From Hymenobacter sp. HSC-4F20 (GTDB lineage Bacteria; Bacteroidota; Bacteroidia; Cytophagales; Hymenobacteraceae), in the NCBI RefSeq assembly GCF_019599275.1, contig NZ_JAHZTD010000002.1, forward strand, positions 434,001 to 498,000: a DNA stretch of 64,000 bases, given 5' to 3'. A program made the position numbers and the translations under genes. Below, one piece after another: positions 36,512 to 45,124 of the stretch; position 1 is the first letter of the stretch; the number at the start of each line of letters is the position of its first letter. Below the pieces are notes generated by a model, which saw only the letters and a list, made by a program, of their open reading frames with translations, made no database searches and had not been told where the DNA came from.

Positions 36512-37603
36512 ATGCGGTTTTCCGTTTCCTCGCGCACACTGGCCATTCTGTTGTCTTTGCTGGTGGCCTCCGTGCTGACGGCCCTGGCCTGGGTAGCTCC
36601 TACCCTCTCGCTGCGGGAAGGAGTTTTGGCGGCGGGCATTACTGTGGCGGCGTGTTTTCTGCTGCTCTACCTGATGTTTGAGGCCCTGATTTTCCGGGAA
36701 ATTAACACCATTTACGAAGGCCTGGAGCACATTAAGCGCAAGGAATTCCGGCGCCTGTCGAACAAGTTTCTCTTCCGGCCGGAGCCGCTCAAGCGCATGC
36801 GCAACGAGATTCTGGGCATGGCCCAGCGCAAGCAACAGGAAATTGATGAGTTGAAGCGCCTACAGGTGCTGCGGCGCGAGTTTTTGGCCGATGTATCGCA
36901 CGAGCTGAAAACACCCATTTTTGCCGCCCAGGGGTTTGTACACACCATCCTGGACGACGATGATACCGATGAGTTCACCCGCAAGAAGTTTCTGCAGAAA
37001 GCTGCCGCCAGCCTCGACGCTCTCGACTTGTTGGTACAGGACCTGGTCAGCATTTCTCAGCTTGAAAAAGGCGTTATCCGCATGCGCCGCCAGCCGTTCG
37101 ATATTACCCAACTGGTGCGTGACATCTTTGAGCAGTTGGAGTTGAAGGCTACCCGCCGCAACGTCACGCTGGCCCTGGCCCCCGACGACTTTCAGGCCGC
37201 CGGGGGCGGCGTATGGGTGCTAGCCGACCGTAACCGCATCCGGCAGGTACTGATCAACCTGATTGACAACGCCATTAAGTACGGGCGAGAGAACGGGCAC
37301 GTCACGGTGGCTCTGACGGAAAGCGGCAAAACCGTGCGCGTTAGTGTACACGATGATGGTGAAGGAATTCCAAAGCAACATCAAAGCCGCATTTTCGAAC
37401 GGTTCTACCGCATTGATAAAAGTCGCACCCGTGAATCCAGGGATGCCGGTGGCTCCGGCCTGGGCTTAGCCATTAGCAAGCACATTGTAGAGGCCCACAA
37501 GTCTACTATTCGGGTGCACAGCGAGGTAGGGCAAGGCACCACTCTTGAGTTCAAGCTGCCCCGGCCCCGCAGTACCGATGCGCGGGCACCACTTGCCTCG
37601 TAA
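36512..37603 (+). CDS. sensor histidine kinase, PhoR-like
   Basis: A 363-residue membrane kinase. Two transmembrane helices (about 10-30 and 36-56) leave little periplasmic loop. The HisKA motif FLADVSHELKTP has the phospho-accepting histidine at residue 130. The HATPase N-box is NLIDNAIKYG, followed by DDGEGIP and GGSGLGLAIS. It forms the two-component system with the regulator 99 bases upstream. The short extracytoplasmic part and missing PAS domain suggest sensing through the membrane or through a partner protein. Confidence 0.93.
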   Translation: MRFSVSSRTLAILLSLLVASVLTALAWVAPTLSLREGVLAAGITVAACFLLLYLMFEALIFREINTIYEGLEHIKRKEFRRLSNKFLFRPEPLKRMRNEILGMAQRKQQEIDELKRLQVLRREFLADVSHELKTPIFAAQGFVHTILDDDDTDEFTRKKFLQKAAASLDALDLLVQDLVSISQLEKGVIRMRRQPFDITQLVRDIFEQLELKATRRNVTLALAPDDFQAAGGGVWVLADRNRIRQVLINLIDNAIKYGRENGHVTVALTESGKTVRVSVHDDGEGIPKQHQSRIFERFYRIDKSRTRESRDAGGSGLGLAISKHIVEAHKSTIRVHSEVGQGTTLEFKLPRPRSTDARAPLAS

Positions 37604-37619
37604 GAAGTGAGTACCTTTG
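37593..37619 (+). promoter_or_regulatory. promoter of the RluA-type gene
   Basis: TTG at 37593-37595, 16-base spacer, and a perfect TACCTTTG at 37612-37619, which ends only nine bases before ATG 37629. The mRNA would have almost no leader. Confidence 0.55.
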
Positions 37620-37628
37620 CAGCTCTCT

Positions 37629-38342
37629 ATGAAGCTGCCCAATTTCAACGACCTGATTCTGTTTGAGGACGAGGATTTCGTCATCATCAACAAGCCCCCT
37701 TTCCTAGCTACCCTCGACGAGCGGTTTGGCGGGGCGGCCAATATCTTGCGCCTGGCGCGGGAACACTACGACGATATTCAGGCCTGCCACCGCCTCGATA
37801 AGGAAACCAGTGGCGCCCTGGCCCTGGCCAAAAACCCGGCAGCTTACCGGCACTTGGCCATGCAATTTGAAAACCGGGAGGTGAAGAAGGTGTATCACGC
37901 TGCCGCCTGGGGCGTGCACGACTACGACGGCCTGCGCGTAGACCGCAGCATCGAAACCACTACCAAGGGCAAGGCCCGGTTGGCCTACAAAGGCAAACCG
38001 GCCGTTACGCTTGTTCGCACCCTGGAGGCCTACGCCCGCCATACGTTGCTGGAATGCCAGCCCATTACGGGCCGCATGCACCAGATCCGGCTGCACTTGG
38101 CTTACCTGCAGGCGCCCATCATCGGGGATACCATGTACGGGGGCGAAGACTTCTACCTCTCTTCCCTTAAGCGTAAGTTTAATGTAAAGCAGGGCGAAGA
38201 AGAGCAGCCCTTTATCAAGCGGTTTGCCCTGCACGCGGCTCAGCTCACGTTCGCCAAAATGAGCGGTGAGCAAGTAACCATTGAGGCTCCTTACCCCAAA
38301 GATTTCCGGGTGCTGGTCGAAACGCTGCGGCAGTATCAATAG
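37629..38342 (+). CDS. RluA-type RNA pseudouridine synthase
   Basis: A 237-residue pseudouridine synthase starting at ATG 37629; an in-frame TTG at 37617 is less likely. There is no S4 domain. The family motif ACHRLDKETSGALAL carries the catalytic aspartate in HRLDKETSG, and RMHQIRLHLAYLQAPIIGD follows. RluA-type enzymes isomerise uridine in rRNA or tRNA; the exact site is not predictable. A single gene, convergent with the membrane glycosyltransferase-like gene. Confidence 0.93.
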   Translation: MKLPNFNDLILFEDEDFVIINKPPFLATLDERFGGAANILRLAREHYDDIQACHRLDKETSGALALAKNPAAYRHLAMQFENREVKKVYHAAAWGVHDYDGLRVDRSIETTTKGKARLAYKGKPAVTLVRTLEAYARHTLLECQPITGRMHQIRLHLAYLQAPIIGDTMYGGEDFYLSSLKRKFNVKQGEEEQPFIKRFALHAAQLTFAKMSGEQVTIEAPYPKDFRVLVETLRQYQ

Positions 38343-38375
38343 CCTACTTGCTCACCGCACGAAAGCTATTGCTTG

Positions 38376-39839
38376 TTATAGCTTCTCGAAAATAGCGATA
38401 CGCGCTGAATCGGCGGTGGGCTTGCGGCGGTTGCGAGGCATGGCCCGCCGCCAGCGTAGCCGGTAGTGCGGATTGTTGCGCAACGTTTCCAAAGGCACCT
38501 GCCCCTCCATCACGGCGTACCAGTCGTCCCAGAACACGAGCGTACCGACTGGTAGCGGCCAGCTTTGCTCGCGCACGGCGGGCATCGGGCTATGCTGAGC
38601 CCCAAATGGATCTACCTGCAAAGGCAAAGCCAGATAGGGATGGTGAAACACGACATGGGGCAGGGCGCCCTGACTCCGGGCCCAACGCGCGGCCTCATCG
38701 GCCAACAGCTGCTCCGAAGGCCGGCCAAAATCCCGCTCCCAACGGAAAGCCGCCCGGGCCCCGCAGAACAGGAAGCCTACCACGGCCACGGCCAGCCCGA
38801 TCCGCACCCGGTTTCGCGCCTGTTCGCTCTGAACCAAGGCGGTGAGAGCCTCTACTCCGCGTAGGGCAATCAGGCTCACAAGCGGTACCACGCAGCACAG
38901 CACGCGAGTCAGCCCGAAGGAGCCAAAAATACCAAGGGCCCAGAAGATAGTATGCGCCCCAATAAAGACCACCACACTGCCGTAGACCAGCAGTAACTCA
39001 GCTGTAAACTTCCCGGGGTACAGTCGGGTAGCCGGCTTTGCCCACTTCCAGAGCATACGCAGCCCCCCTAACCAAAACAGCCCGTAGAGCACCCAACCTA
39101 CCGTATTGGGCAAACTGATGAGGAAATGCCCCCACTTTCCCTGCCCGTAGCTTTCATTCCGGACAGGATAGGCGTTGTGGGTGAAAACCCAGAGAAAGTC
39201 CTGGTACACGAATAATCCGGCTACTCCATAGAGCACGAAGCCCAGTCCCAGCCACGGTAAGGCCCGCCAGTTGCGACTCACCAGCAGATAGAAGCCGTAC
39301 ACACCTAACAAAATAAACCCTTCGGAACGGGCAAATGGCAGAAAAGAAATAACGGCGGCTCCTACCCCTGCCCGCCCCTGTAGCGCCAGGGCTACCCCTG
39401 CTATCAATACCAAGCTAAAGGTAGGCTCCGTCAGGCCGGAAAATTGGATCCGGAAGTAATCTGGGGAGGCGTAGCAGAACAGAATAGCCAGCCAGGGCCA
39501 CGGCAGACGCAGACTACGGGCTGCGCTGTAGGCAAACCAGGCCGAACCCGCTACCAGCACGCACTGCAGCAGCATAACGGCCCGCAGCCCTAGTTGCGCC
39601 GGCCCGGCCATCAGCTCCACTACCAAGGGCTTCGACCACGATTCCAGGAAGTTGATGGGGTGCTCGAAGGCGTAGCGGGCATAGAGGTAGTGGTTGATAC
39701 TGTCGCCGGAGTCATAAGTGCCCTGCGTGAGGAAGGCCACTACCATGGAAAGTAGAAACAGGCCCAGCAACAAGCCATAAGCGCGGCGGTCGGCGGGTAG
39801 GGTAAAACCAGAGTCGGCGGTAGAACGAGGAACTAGCAT
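38376..39839 (-). CDS. polytopic membrane protein, possible GT-C glycosyltransferase
   Basis: A 487-residue protein from ATG 39839, with about ten to eleven transmembrane helices. The first loop contains TQGTYDSGDSINHYLYARY, with an acidic D-x-x-D pattern like the catalytic aspartate loop of ArnT/PMT-type (GT-C) enzymes. The C-terminus (about 370-487) is a soluble domain with VVFHHPYLALPL and VFWDDWYAVMEG. I infer a lipid-linked-sugar glycosyltransferase, but similarity to known families is weak. A single gene on the minus strand. A longer frame to 39878 is possible. Confidence 0.75.
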   Translation of the reverse strand: MLVPRSTADSGFTLPADRRAYGLLLGLFLLSMVVAFLTQGTYDSGDSINHYLYARYAFEHPINFLESWSKPLVVELMAGPAQLGLRAVMLLQCVLVAGSAWFAYSAARSLRLPWPWLAILFCYASPDYFRIQFSGLTEPTFSLVLIAGVALALQGRAGVGAAVISFLPFARSEGFILLGVYGFYLLVSRNWRALPWLGLGFVLYGVAGLFVYQDFLWVFTHNAYPVRNESYGQGKWGHFLISLPNTVGWVLYGLFWLGGLRMLWKWAKPATRLYPGKFTAELLLVYGSVVVFIGAHTIFWALGIFGSFGLTRVLCCVVPLVSLIALRGVEALTALVQSEQARNRVRIGLAVAVVGFLFCGARAAFRWERDFGRPSEQLLADEAARWARSQGALPHVVFHHPYLALPLQVDPFGAQHSPMPAVREQSWPLPVGTLVFWDDWYAVMEGQVPLETLRNNPHYRLRWRRAMPRNRRKPTADSARIAIFEKL

Positions 39840-39915
39840 AGGTGCCGTAAAAGTACGCAGCCGCGGCGGGGAGCCCACTCTGCAACTGTTTCAGAGACAA
39901 TAATTAGCCGCTAGC

Positions 39916-39945
39916 TTGCATTTTGGCGGAAAGGCGGTAACTTTG
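39916..39945 (+). promoter_or_regulatory. Bacteroidetes-type promoter of the ribosomal protein operon
   Basis: TTG at 39916-39918, a spacer of 19 bases and TAACTTTG at 39938-39945: an exact match to the Bacteroidetes consensus in both elements and spacing. The rplM ATG is 65 bases downstream. Confidence 0.85.
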
Positions 39946-40009
39946 TGTCCGTTTTTCCCGAACCGTGTTCGGTTTCTTCTTCATTTTCAAACGCTTATCC
40001 TCCTCCCCA

Positions 40010-40462
40010 ATGGATCATCTGAGCTTCAAGACGGTATCCGTCAACAAAGCCAACGCCAACAAGGGCTGGGTTGTGGTTGATGCCGCCGACGCTACCCTGG
40101 GTCGTCTGGCCAGCCAAATTGCCAACATGCTGCGTGGCAAGCACAAGCCCTCCTTCACGCCCAACTCGGATTGTGGCGACAACGTCATCGTCATCAACGC
40201 CGACAACCTGCGCGTGACCGGCAAAAAGATGACCGACAAAATCTACATCACCCACTCGGGCTACCCCGGCGGTCAGAAGCGCATCAACCTGCGCGACAAG
40301 AAAGCCAAAGACTCGACCCGGGTGATTGAGCACGCCGTACGTGGTATGCTGCAGGGCAACAAGCTGGGCGCGGAGCAATTCCGTAACCTGTACGTGTATG
40401 CCGGCACCGAGCATCCCCACGAAGCCCAACAGCCGAAAGCTGTTTCTTTCACGAATCTCTAA
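40010..40462 (+). CDS. rplM: 50S ribosomal protein L13
   Basis: A 150-residue L13. The conserved segments WVVVDAADATLGRLAS, LRGKHKPSFTPNSDCGD and YITHSGYPGGQKR are present, and the end NLYVYAGTEHPHEAQQP matches the family. The ATG at 40010 gives the normal length; a frame from 39965 adds 15 unrelated residues. L13 binds 23S rRNA early in large-subunit assembly. It is first in the rplM-rpsI-rpsB operon. Confidence 0.98.
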   Translation: MDHLSFKTVSVNKANANKGWVVVDAADATLGRLASQIANMLRGKHKPSFTPNSDCGDNVIVINADNLRVTGKKMTDKIYITHSGYPGGQKRINLRDKKAKDSTRVIEHAVRGMLQGNKLGAEQFRNLYVYAGTEHPHEAQQPKAVSFTNL

Positions 40463-40497
40463 GCCGGTTTCGGCCTCTCTTTTAACTTCTTCACTTA

Positions 40498-40884
40498 ATG
40501 GAAATCTCCAATACCTCTGGTAGAAGAAAAACCTCGGTGGCCCGCATCTACATGCAGGCCGGGCAAGGGAATATCACTATCAACGGCCGGGACATCAAGG
40601 CGTACTTCGCTAATGAACTCCTGGAAAACATCGTGAACCAGCCTTTGGCTACTGTCGAGCAAGTCGGTCAGTACGACATTAAGGTGAACGTGCGCGGTGG
40701 TGGCATCTCGGCTCAGGCCGAAGCTATCCGTCTGGCCATCTCGAAAGCCCTCGTAGGCGACAACGCTGAGATTCGTCCGGCGCTGAAGAAAGAAGGCTTC
40801 CTGACTCGTGACCCGCGCATGGTGGAACGCAAGAAATTCGGCAAGCGCAAGGCTCGTCGTTCGTTCCAGTTCTCGAAACGCTAA
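40498..40884 (+). CDS. rpsI: 30S ribosomal protein S9
   Basis: A 128-residue S9, 35 bases after rplM. The start NTSGRRKTSVARIYM and the end ERKKFGKRKARRSFQFSKR with the C-terminal Lys-Arg that reaches the P-site are canonical. Sits between L13 and S2, the standard order. Confidence 0.98.
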   Translation: MEISNTSGRRKTSVARIYMQAGQGNITINGRDIKAYFANELLENIVNQPLATVEQVGQYDIKVNVRGGGISAQAEAIRLAISKALVGDNAEIRPALKKEGFLTRDPRMVERKKFGKRKARRSFQFSKR

Positions 40885-40905
40885 TCTTCCAGAGGAACCC
40901 TTATC

Positions 40906-41673
40906 ATGGCTCAGACCACCACTTATAAAGAACTGCTTGATGCTGGTGCCCACTTTGGTCACCTTACGCGCAAGTGGGACCCGAAAATGGCGCCGTACAT
41001 CTTCATGGAGAAGAACGGCATCCACATTATCGACCTGAACAAAACGCTTGTTTCGCTGGACCAGGCTGCCTCGGCCATCCGCAACATTGCTAAGAGCGGC
41101 CGCAAGGTAATGTTCGTAGCTACCAAGAAGCAGGCGCAGGAAATTGTAACGGAAGAAGCGAAGCGCCTGAAAATGCCTTTCGTAACGGACCGTTGGTTGG
41201 GCGGTATGCTCACCAACTTCACCACCGTTCGCAAGTCGCTGAAGAAGATGAGCACCATCGACAAGATGGTGAAGGAAAATACGGCTTACGCTGCACTAGC
41301 TAAGCGCGAGCGTCTCATGCTCTCGCGTGAGCGTGAAAAGCTGGAGCGTGTTCTGGGCGGCATCGCCGACCTGAGCCGCCTGCCCGCCGCTCTGTTCGTA
41401 GTGGACGTGAAGCGCGAGCACATTGCCGTGAAAGAAGCTCAGAAATTGGGCATTCCGGTATTCGCTATCTGCGATACCAACTCGAACCCCGAGCTGGTGC
41501 AGTTCCCCATCCCGGCTAACGACGACGCTTCGAAGTCCATCCAGCTCATCGTGAGCGTAATGGGTAAGGCTATCGAAGAAGGCCTGTCGGAGCGGAAAGT
41601 CGACAAAGAAGACGCCGACAAGAAGCAAGCCGAAGAAGAAGGCATCCAGGAGAAGCAGAACGCCGACGAATAG
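40906..41673 (+). CDS. rpsB: 30S ribosomal protein S2
   Basis: A 255-residue S2, 21 bases after rps[16 protein letters not shown] at the N-terminus, [15 protein letters not shown] in the middle and [19 protein letters not shown] are typical. The C-terminal tail (about 225-255) is charged and probably disordered ([13 protein letters not shown]). A hairpin separates it from tsf. Confidence 0.98.
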   Translation: MAQTTTYKELLDAGAHFGHLTRKWDPKMAPYIFMEKNGIHIIDLNKTLVSLDQAASAIRNIAKSGRKVMFVATKKQAQEIVTEEAKRLKMPFVTDRWLGGMLTNFTTVRKSLKKMSTIDKMVKENTAYAALAKRERLMLSREREKLERVLGGIADLSRLPAALFVVDVKREHIAVKEAQKLGIPVFAICDTNSNPELVQFPIPANDDASKSIQLIVSVMGKAIEEGLSERKVDKEDADKKQAEEEGIQEKQNADE

Positions 41674-41691
41674 GCTAGCTGCCCTCCATAG

Positions 41692-41734
41692 AAAAGGGAA
41701 CATGCGAAGCACTCGGCTCCGGTGTTCCCTTTTT
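41692..41734 (+). terminator. hairpin between rpsB and tsf
   Basis: AAAAGGGAACA / TGTTCCCTTTT with a 20-base loop and five T, 18 bases after the rpsB stop. It could partly terminate and so lower tsf relative to rpsB. Confidence 0.7.
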
Positions 41735-41820
41735 CTTTAGCTGCAGGTAGCCTAGCTTACCTTAGCTGTGTCTCAGCTGTTACCCCCGAAAACCCTCTCA
41801 ACCTCATATAACTCACAACA

Positions 41821-42660
41821 ATGGCAGCAATTACCGCCGCAGACGTGAACAAGCTGCGCACCATGACCGGTGCGGGCATGATGGATTGCAAAAAAGCTCT
41901 GACCGAAGCTAACGGCGACTTTGAAGCCGCGCGCGACATCCTGCGCAAGCAAGGCCAGAAAATTGCCGACAAGCGTTCGGAAAATACCACCTCGGAAGGC
42001 CTCGTGCTGGCTGCTGTTAGCGAAGACGGTACCAATGGCAAACTGATTGCTCTGGCTTGCGAAACCGAGCCCGTTGCAAAAGTTGAAGACTTCAAGAACC
42101 TGGCCCAGCAAATTCTGGCCGCTGCCGTGAAAACCAATGCTTCTTCGAAAGAAGAGCTGCTGGCTGCTCCCCAGGAAGATGGCCGTTCCCTACAGGAGCA
42201 CATCACCGACCTGATGGGTAAGATCGGCGAGAAGCTGGACGTAGTTGCTTACGAGAACGTAACGGCTGAGCGCGTAGCTTCTTACATCCACTCGGACAAC
42301 AAGAAAGGCGTACTGGTAGCCCTCAAGAATGTAGGTGGTGCCGATGTAACTTCAGTAGGCCGCGACGTAGCTATGCAAATTGTAGCCATGAAGCCCGTTG
42401 CTCTCGACAAAGACGGCGTGGATGCTGCTACCATCGAGCGCGAAATCGAAATCGGTAAAGACCAGGCGCGTGCTGAAGGCAAGCCGGAAGCTATGCTGGA
42501 GAAAATTGCTCAGGGCAAGCTGAACAAGTTCTACAAGGAGAACACCCTGCTCAACCAAGAGTTCGTGAAGGACAACTCGGTAACGATTTCCCAGCTGCTC
42601 GACAAGACGCAGAAGGGCCTGACCATCTCGGACTTCAAGCGCGTAGCCATTGTAGGCTAA
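41821..42660 (+). CDS. tsf: translation elongation factor Ts
   Basis: A 279-residue EF-Ts, the GDP-exchange factor for EF-Tu. The N-terminal UBA-like domain reads KLRTMTGAGMMDCKKAL, followed by the core with EETN-type TDFV equivalents and the dimerisation region. Length is normal for bacteria. It follows rpsB by 147 bases, across a hairpin, and is followed by its own terminator. Confidence 0.98.
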   Translation: MAAITAADVNKLRTMTGAGMMDCKKALTEANGDFEAARDILRKQGQKIADKRSENTTSEGLVLAAVSEDGTNGKLIALACETEPVAKVEDFKNLAQQILAAAVKTNASSKEELLAAPQEDGRSLQEHITDLMGKIGEKLDVVAYENVTAERVASYIHSDNKKGVLVALKNVGGADVTSVGRDVAMQIVAMKPVALDKDGVDAATIEREIEIGKDQARAEGKPEAMLEKIAQGKLNKFYKENTLLNQEFVKDNSVTISQLLDKTQKGLTISDFKRVAIVG

Positions 42661-42676
42661 GTTCTTACAGCTCTAT

Positions 42677-42711
42677 AAAAGCCCCGTTAGCTTCACTAAC
42701 GGGGCTTTTTT
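42677..42711 (+). terminator. intrinsic terminator of tsf
   Basis: AAAAGCCCCGTTAG / CTAACGGGGCTTTT with a 5-base loop and six T, 16 bases after the stop. Confidence 0.92.
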
Positions 42712-43076
42712 GCGTTCATACTGTAAACAAAATACTTAGCCTCCTAACGATATAGGTCAACAGTATAACGATAGTTATAATAACTATGGCAGCTCAACCA
42801 TAACATAAAATATATTATCAACCGGATACAGATAATTACTATATATGACTTATCATTGTACTTATACGTAGCACTATATCTACATAATATATAATTTCCC
42901 ATAATAGGAAGAATGAGTTCATCCCGAGAAAAGTATTACTGAACACGTAAAATGCAACACTCAACGAAATAGAACGTATGTAGCGACACCAAAACAGGCA
43001 AAAGTCCGATTTGCTCGCGAATTTTGTGTCGTGATCCTGTCTCTTACACTATTGCAAACGCCTAACTTTTCTCAAA
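42712..43076. other. A/T-rich gap with a 17-base palindrome
   Basis: The stretch up to the next gene is far more A/T-rich than the rest, especially 42760-42910, where TATA-like strings abound. It includes the palindrome ATAGTTATAATAACTAT at 42771-42787. No open frame of note. A regulatory, curved or foreign segment is possible. Just before the next gene a weak -7-like GAATTTTG occurs at about 43019-43026. Confidence 0.6.
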
Positions 43077-43766
43077 ATGAAACTCAGCGCTCTACCCTTT
43101 CACCCGACTACCGGCGACTTACTACCAGCGTACAGGGATGCTTACCTGCGCGGCGACCTATCCAGCGAAAATACCGAACTGGTAGACGCCTATCTGAAAG
43201 CGAATAAGAATACGGCTGACGAAACGTTGAATCGTTTCTATGAAATGAAAGGCAAAGGTCATGCAGTGCGGCCTGTGGGCTGGGTTCAACGCCAGTTCGA
43301 TTTGATCCGTACCGAACCGAAGCGCTTCCGCCAGCGGGCTGCTACCCTGGTACTTGGGGGAGCCTTAGCAAGCGGCGCTGTATTTGCCAGCACTAACTTG
43401 CCAGATGCCAATACTCCGATGGACAACGTGCCGGTTATGACGGACGTAGCAGACATGTCCACTGACGCTACTGCTGCCAGTGCTTTCCGCATGATTTCGG
43501 TCCGCGGCCGCATCCTGAACGAGAATGGTCAGCCACTGGTAGGCGCGACTGTATGGCAGAAAGGAACGCAACGCGGCGTGAGCACTGATGCTCAGGGTAA
43601 CTATACCTTGCGTGTACCTGCAAACCAAGCCACCACTTTGCAGTACGGCTATGCCGGATACGCTGAAGAAGAGCTACAAGTAAAAAATAGCCGCACTGAA
43701 AATGTGACGCTGCTACCTAGCACTAAAAAAGCGAAACCTGCTAAAAAACGTTGGTTGTTCTTTTAA
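43077..43766 (+). CDS. membrane protein with anti-sigma-like N-terminus and CarboxypepD_reg-like domain
   Basis: A 229-residue protein. Residues 1-60 (PAYRDAYLRGDLSSENTELV, DAYLKANKNTADETLNRFYE) resemble the short helical zinc-free anti-sigma start of Bacteroidetes regulators, though I am not sure of this. A transmembrane helix (about 86-106, RFRQRAATLVLGGALASGAV) follows. The C-terminal domain (about 143-218) is a carboxypeptidase-regulatory-like beta-sandwich: SVRGRILNENGQPLVGATV, GNYTLRVPA. It has a basic tail KKAKPAKKRWLFF. Such a fold usually starts outer-membrane receptors; here it sits on a single-pass protein. The next two genes are roadblock-like. Confidence 0.75.
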   Translation: MKLSALPFHPTTGDLLPAYRDAYLRGDLSSENTELVDAYLKANKNTADETLNRFYEMKGKGHAVRPVGWVQRQFDLIRTEPKRFRQRAATLVLGGALASGAVFASTNLPDANTPMDNVPVMTDVADMSTDATAASAFRMISVRGRILNENGQPLVGATVWQKGTQRGVSTDAQGNYTLRVPANQATTLQYGYAGYAEEELQVKNSRTENVTLLPSTKKAKPAKKRWLFF

Positions 43767-43919
43767 CCAACAGAAGCACAGGTATTTTACTCGCTGGTAT
43801 CTACCAGTAATCAGCTAGGCATACCTTTAGTTTCCTCCTGAAAAAATTTTGTAAAACCGGAGTGCCCCTTCGTTACGTAGATCGGTCATTCTAGTTTTTG
43901 CCGCCCCAGTAGTAGCTTT

Positions 43920-44342
43920 ATGAGACTTCCTTTTCTGCACAAACTCTATGTGAAGAAAATTACGGGAGACGCCTCAGGGGCGGAGCGAGAGCAAGCAGAA
44001 ACTATTCTTTCTGCTATTCTGCGGGAGCTTCCAGAGTTGATAGGAGTATCGGTGGTAGATATCCGGTCAGGCAAAACGCTGGCCGCTTACACTGCAGTAG
44101 CCTCCTTTGACCCTTACAAGGTCAGTAGCCGTAATGTCGAGCTGATCCGGCAGACATTACGCATGCTGACGGCTCCCTGGTTAGCTGGCCAGCACCTCAC
44201 GGACTTTAATGTCCTCTTGGATGACCAACTACACTGTATGCGCCTAACAGCTAACCACCAGTGGCTGTGCTACGTGGCCGTCCGGATTGGCGATGCCAAT
44301 ATGGCTCTCGTGCGGGAGGTAATGCGGCGGTGTACTACCTGA
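43920..44342 (+). CDS. roadblock/LC7-like protein, first of a pair
   Basis: A 140-residue protein with a roadblock/LC7-type alpha-beta fold inferred from ILRELPELIGVSVVDIRSGKTLAAYTAVASFDP and LDDQLHCMRLTANHQWLCYVAVRIGDANMALVREVM. The N-terminus (about 1-25, LPFLHKLYVKKI) has extra basic residues. It is a clear paralogue of the next gene, with matching positions over the whole length. Bacterial roadblock proteins bind small Ras-like GTPases (MglB with MglA) or sense nucleotides, but no GTPase is adjacent here. The gap to the next gene is 43 bases. Confidence 0.75.
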   Translation: MRLPFLHKLYVKKITGDASGAEREQAETILSAILRELPELIGVSVVDIRSGKTLAAYTAVASFDPYKVSSRNVELIRQTLRMLTAPWLAGQHLTDFNVLLDDQLHCMRLTANHQWLCYVAVRIGDANMALVREVMRRCTT

Positions 44343-44385
44343 TTTCTATACATCTTTTTCTACCATACTTTTTCTCAACATTTTC

Positions 44386-44754
44386 ATGGCTACTCTTTCG
44401 CCAAACCAAGCCGTTCAAAACATTCTTAAGGAGCTTCCTTCGCTGGTAGCAGTTGCCGTAGTTGAAACGGAAACCGGCATGCCGCTAGCTCACCACTCTA
44501 ACCTGGCTTCGTTTGATGCGGAGACGGCGGCTGCTTACAACACGGAAGTTGTTAAGCAGAAGCTGAAAGCTATCCAGGCCCTAAAGCTGGACCAAACCAT
44601 TCAGGACATTCTGCTGACCCTGACCGACCAGCTGCACCTGCTGAAGCTTTCTGCCACGGGTGACAAGTTCATCTACCTGGCCGTTAACTCGCGCGATACG
44701 AACCTGGCTATGGCGCGTCAGATTCTGAAAGGCCAAGCAGCTGCGCTGAACTAA
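44386..44754 (+). CDS. roadblock/LC7-like protein, second of a pair
   Basis: A 122-residue paralogue of the preceding protein: ILKELPSLVAVAVVETETG, HHSNLASFDAETAAAYNTEV, LTDQLHLLKLSATGDKFIYLAV and DTNLAMARQILKG align with its neighbour. No signal peptide. The pair may form a heterodimer, as roadblock proteins do. Ends at a strong terminator. Confidence 0.78.
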   Translation: MATLSPNQAVQNILKELPSLVAVAVVETETGMPLAHHSNLASFDAETAAAYNTEVVKQKLKAIQALKLDQTIQDILLTLTDQLHLLKLSATGDKFIYLAVNSRDTNLAMARQILKGQAAALN

Positions 44755-44771
44755 GCGACAGTTTTGCGACT

Positions 44772-44807
44772 AAAAAGCCCCGCCGGTGAATACCGGCGGG
44801 GCTTTTT
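44772..44807 (+). terminator. intrinsic terminator of the roadblock pair
   Basis: AAAAAGCCCCGCCGGT / ACCGGCGGGGCTTTTT around a GAAT loop, 17 bases after the stop. Confidence 0.92.
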
Positions 44808-45124
44808 AACATTCTACCTCACGGATGACAAACGAAAAAAGGCCTACCGCTATCTTCTATGCCAGTTTCTTATTGAAATTAGAACAACGCCAACTCCGGA
44901 TTACCCTCGACAAGATTCTACCCAGCACATAGTTTACCACAGCTAGTATGCAGGAGCAGTTGCCTACCTCCTGATCTTGCTTTAGCAGCGGCTCTGATTT
45001 TACAGGGTGCAATGAGGAGCGTTTTTGGAGTGCATTACAGCACTTTTCAGCTAACAGCCCGACTACCGACGTCAGCCACTCCAGAGAAATATTCGAGGCC
45101 CATTTGCGGGAATTGGAAAGCTGA
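44808..45124. other. gap without recognisable gene
   Basis: About 317 bases between the terminator and the DUF3089 stop. Open frames here are short and of poor composition, and I see no hairpin or promoter worth listing. Confidence 0.4.
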
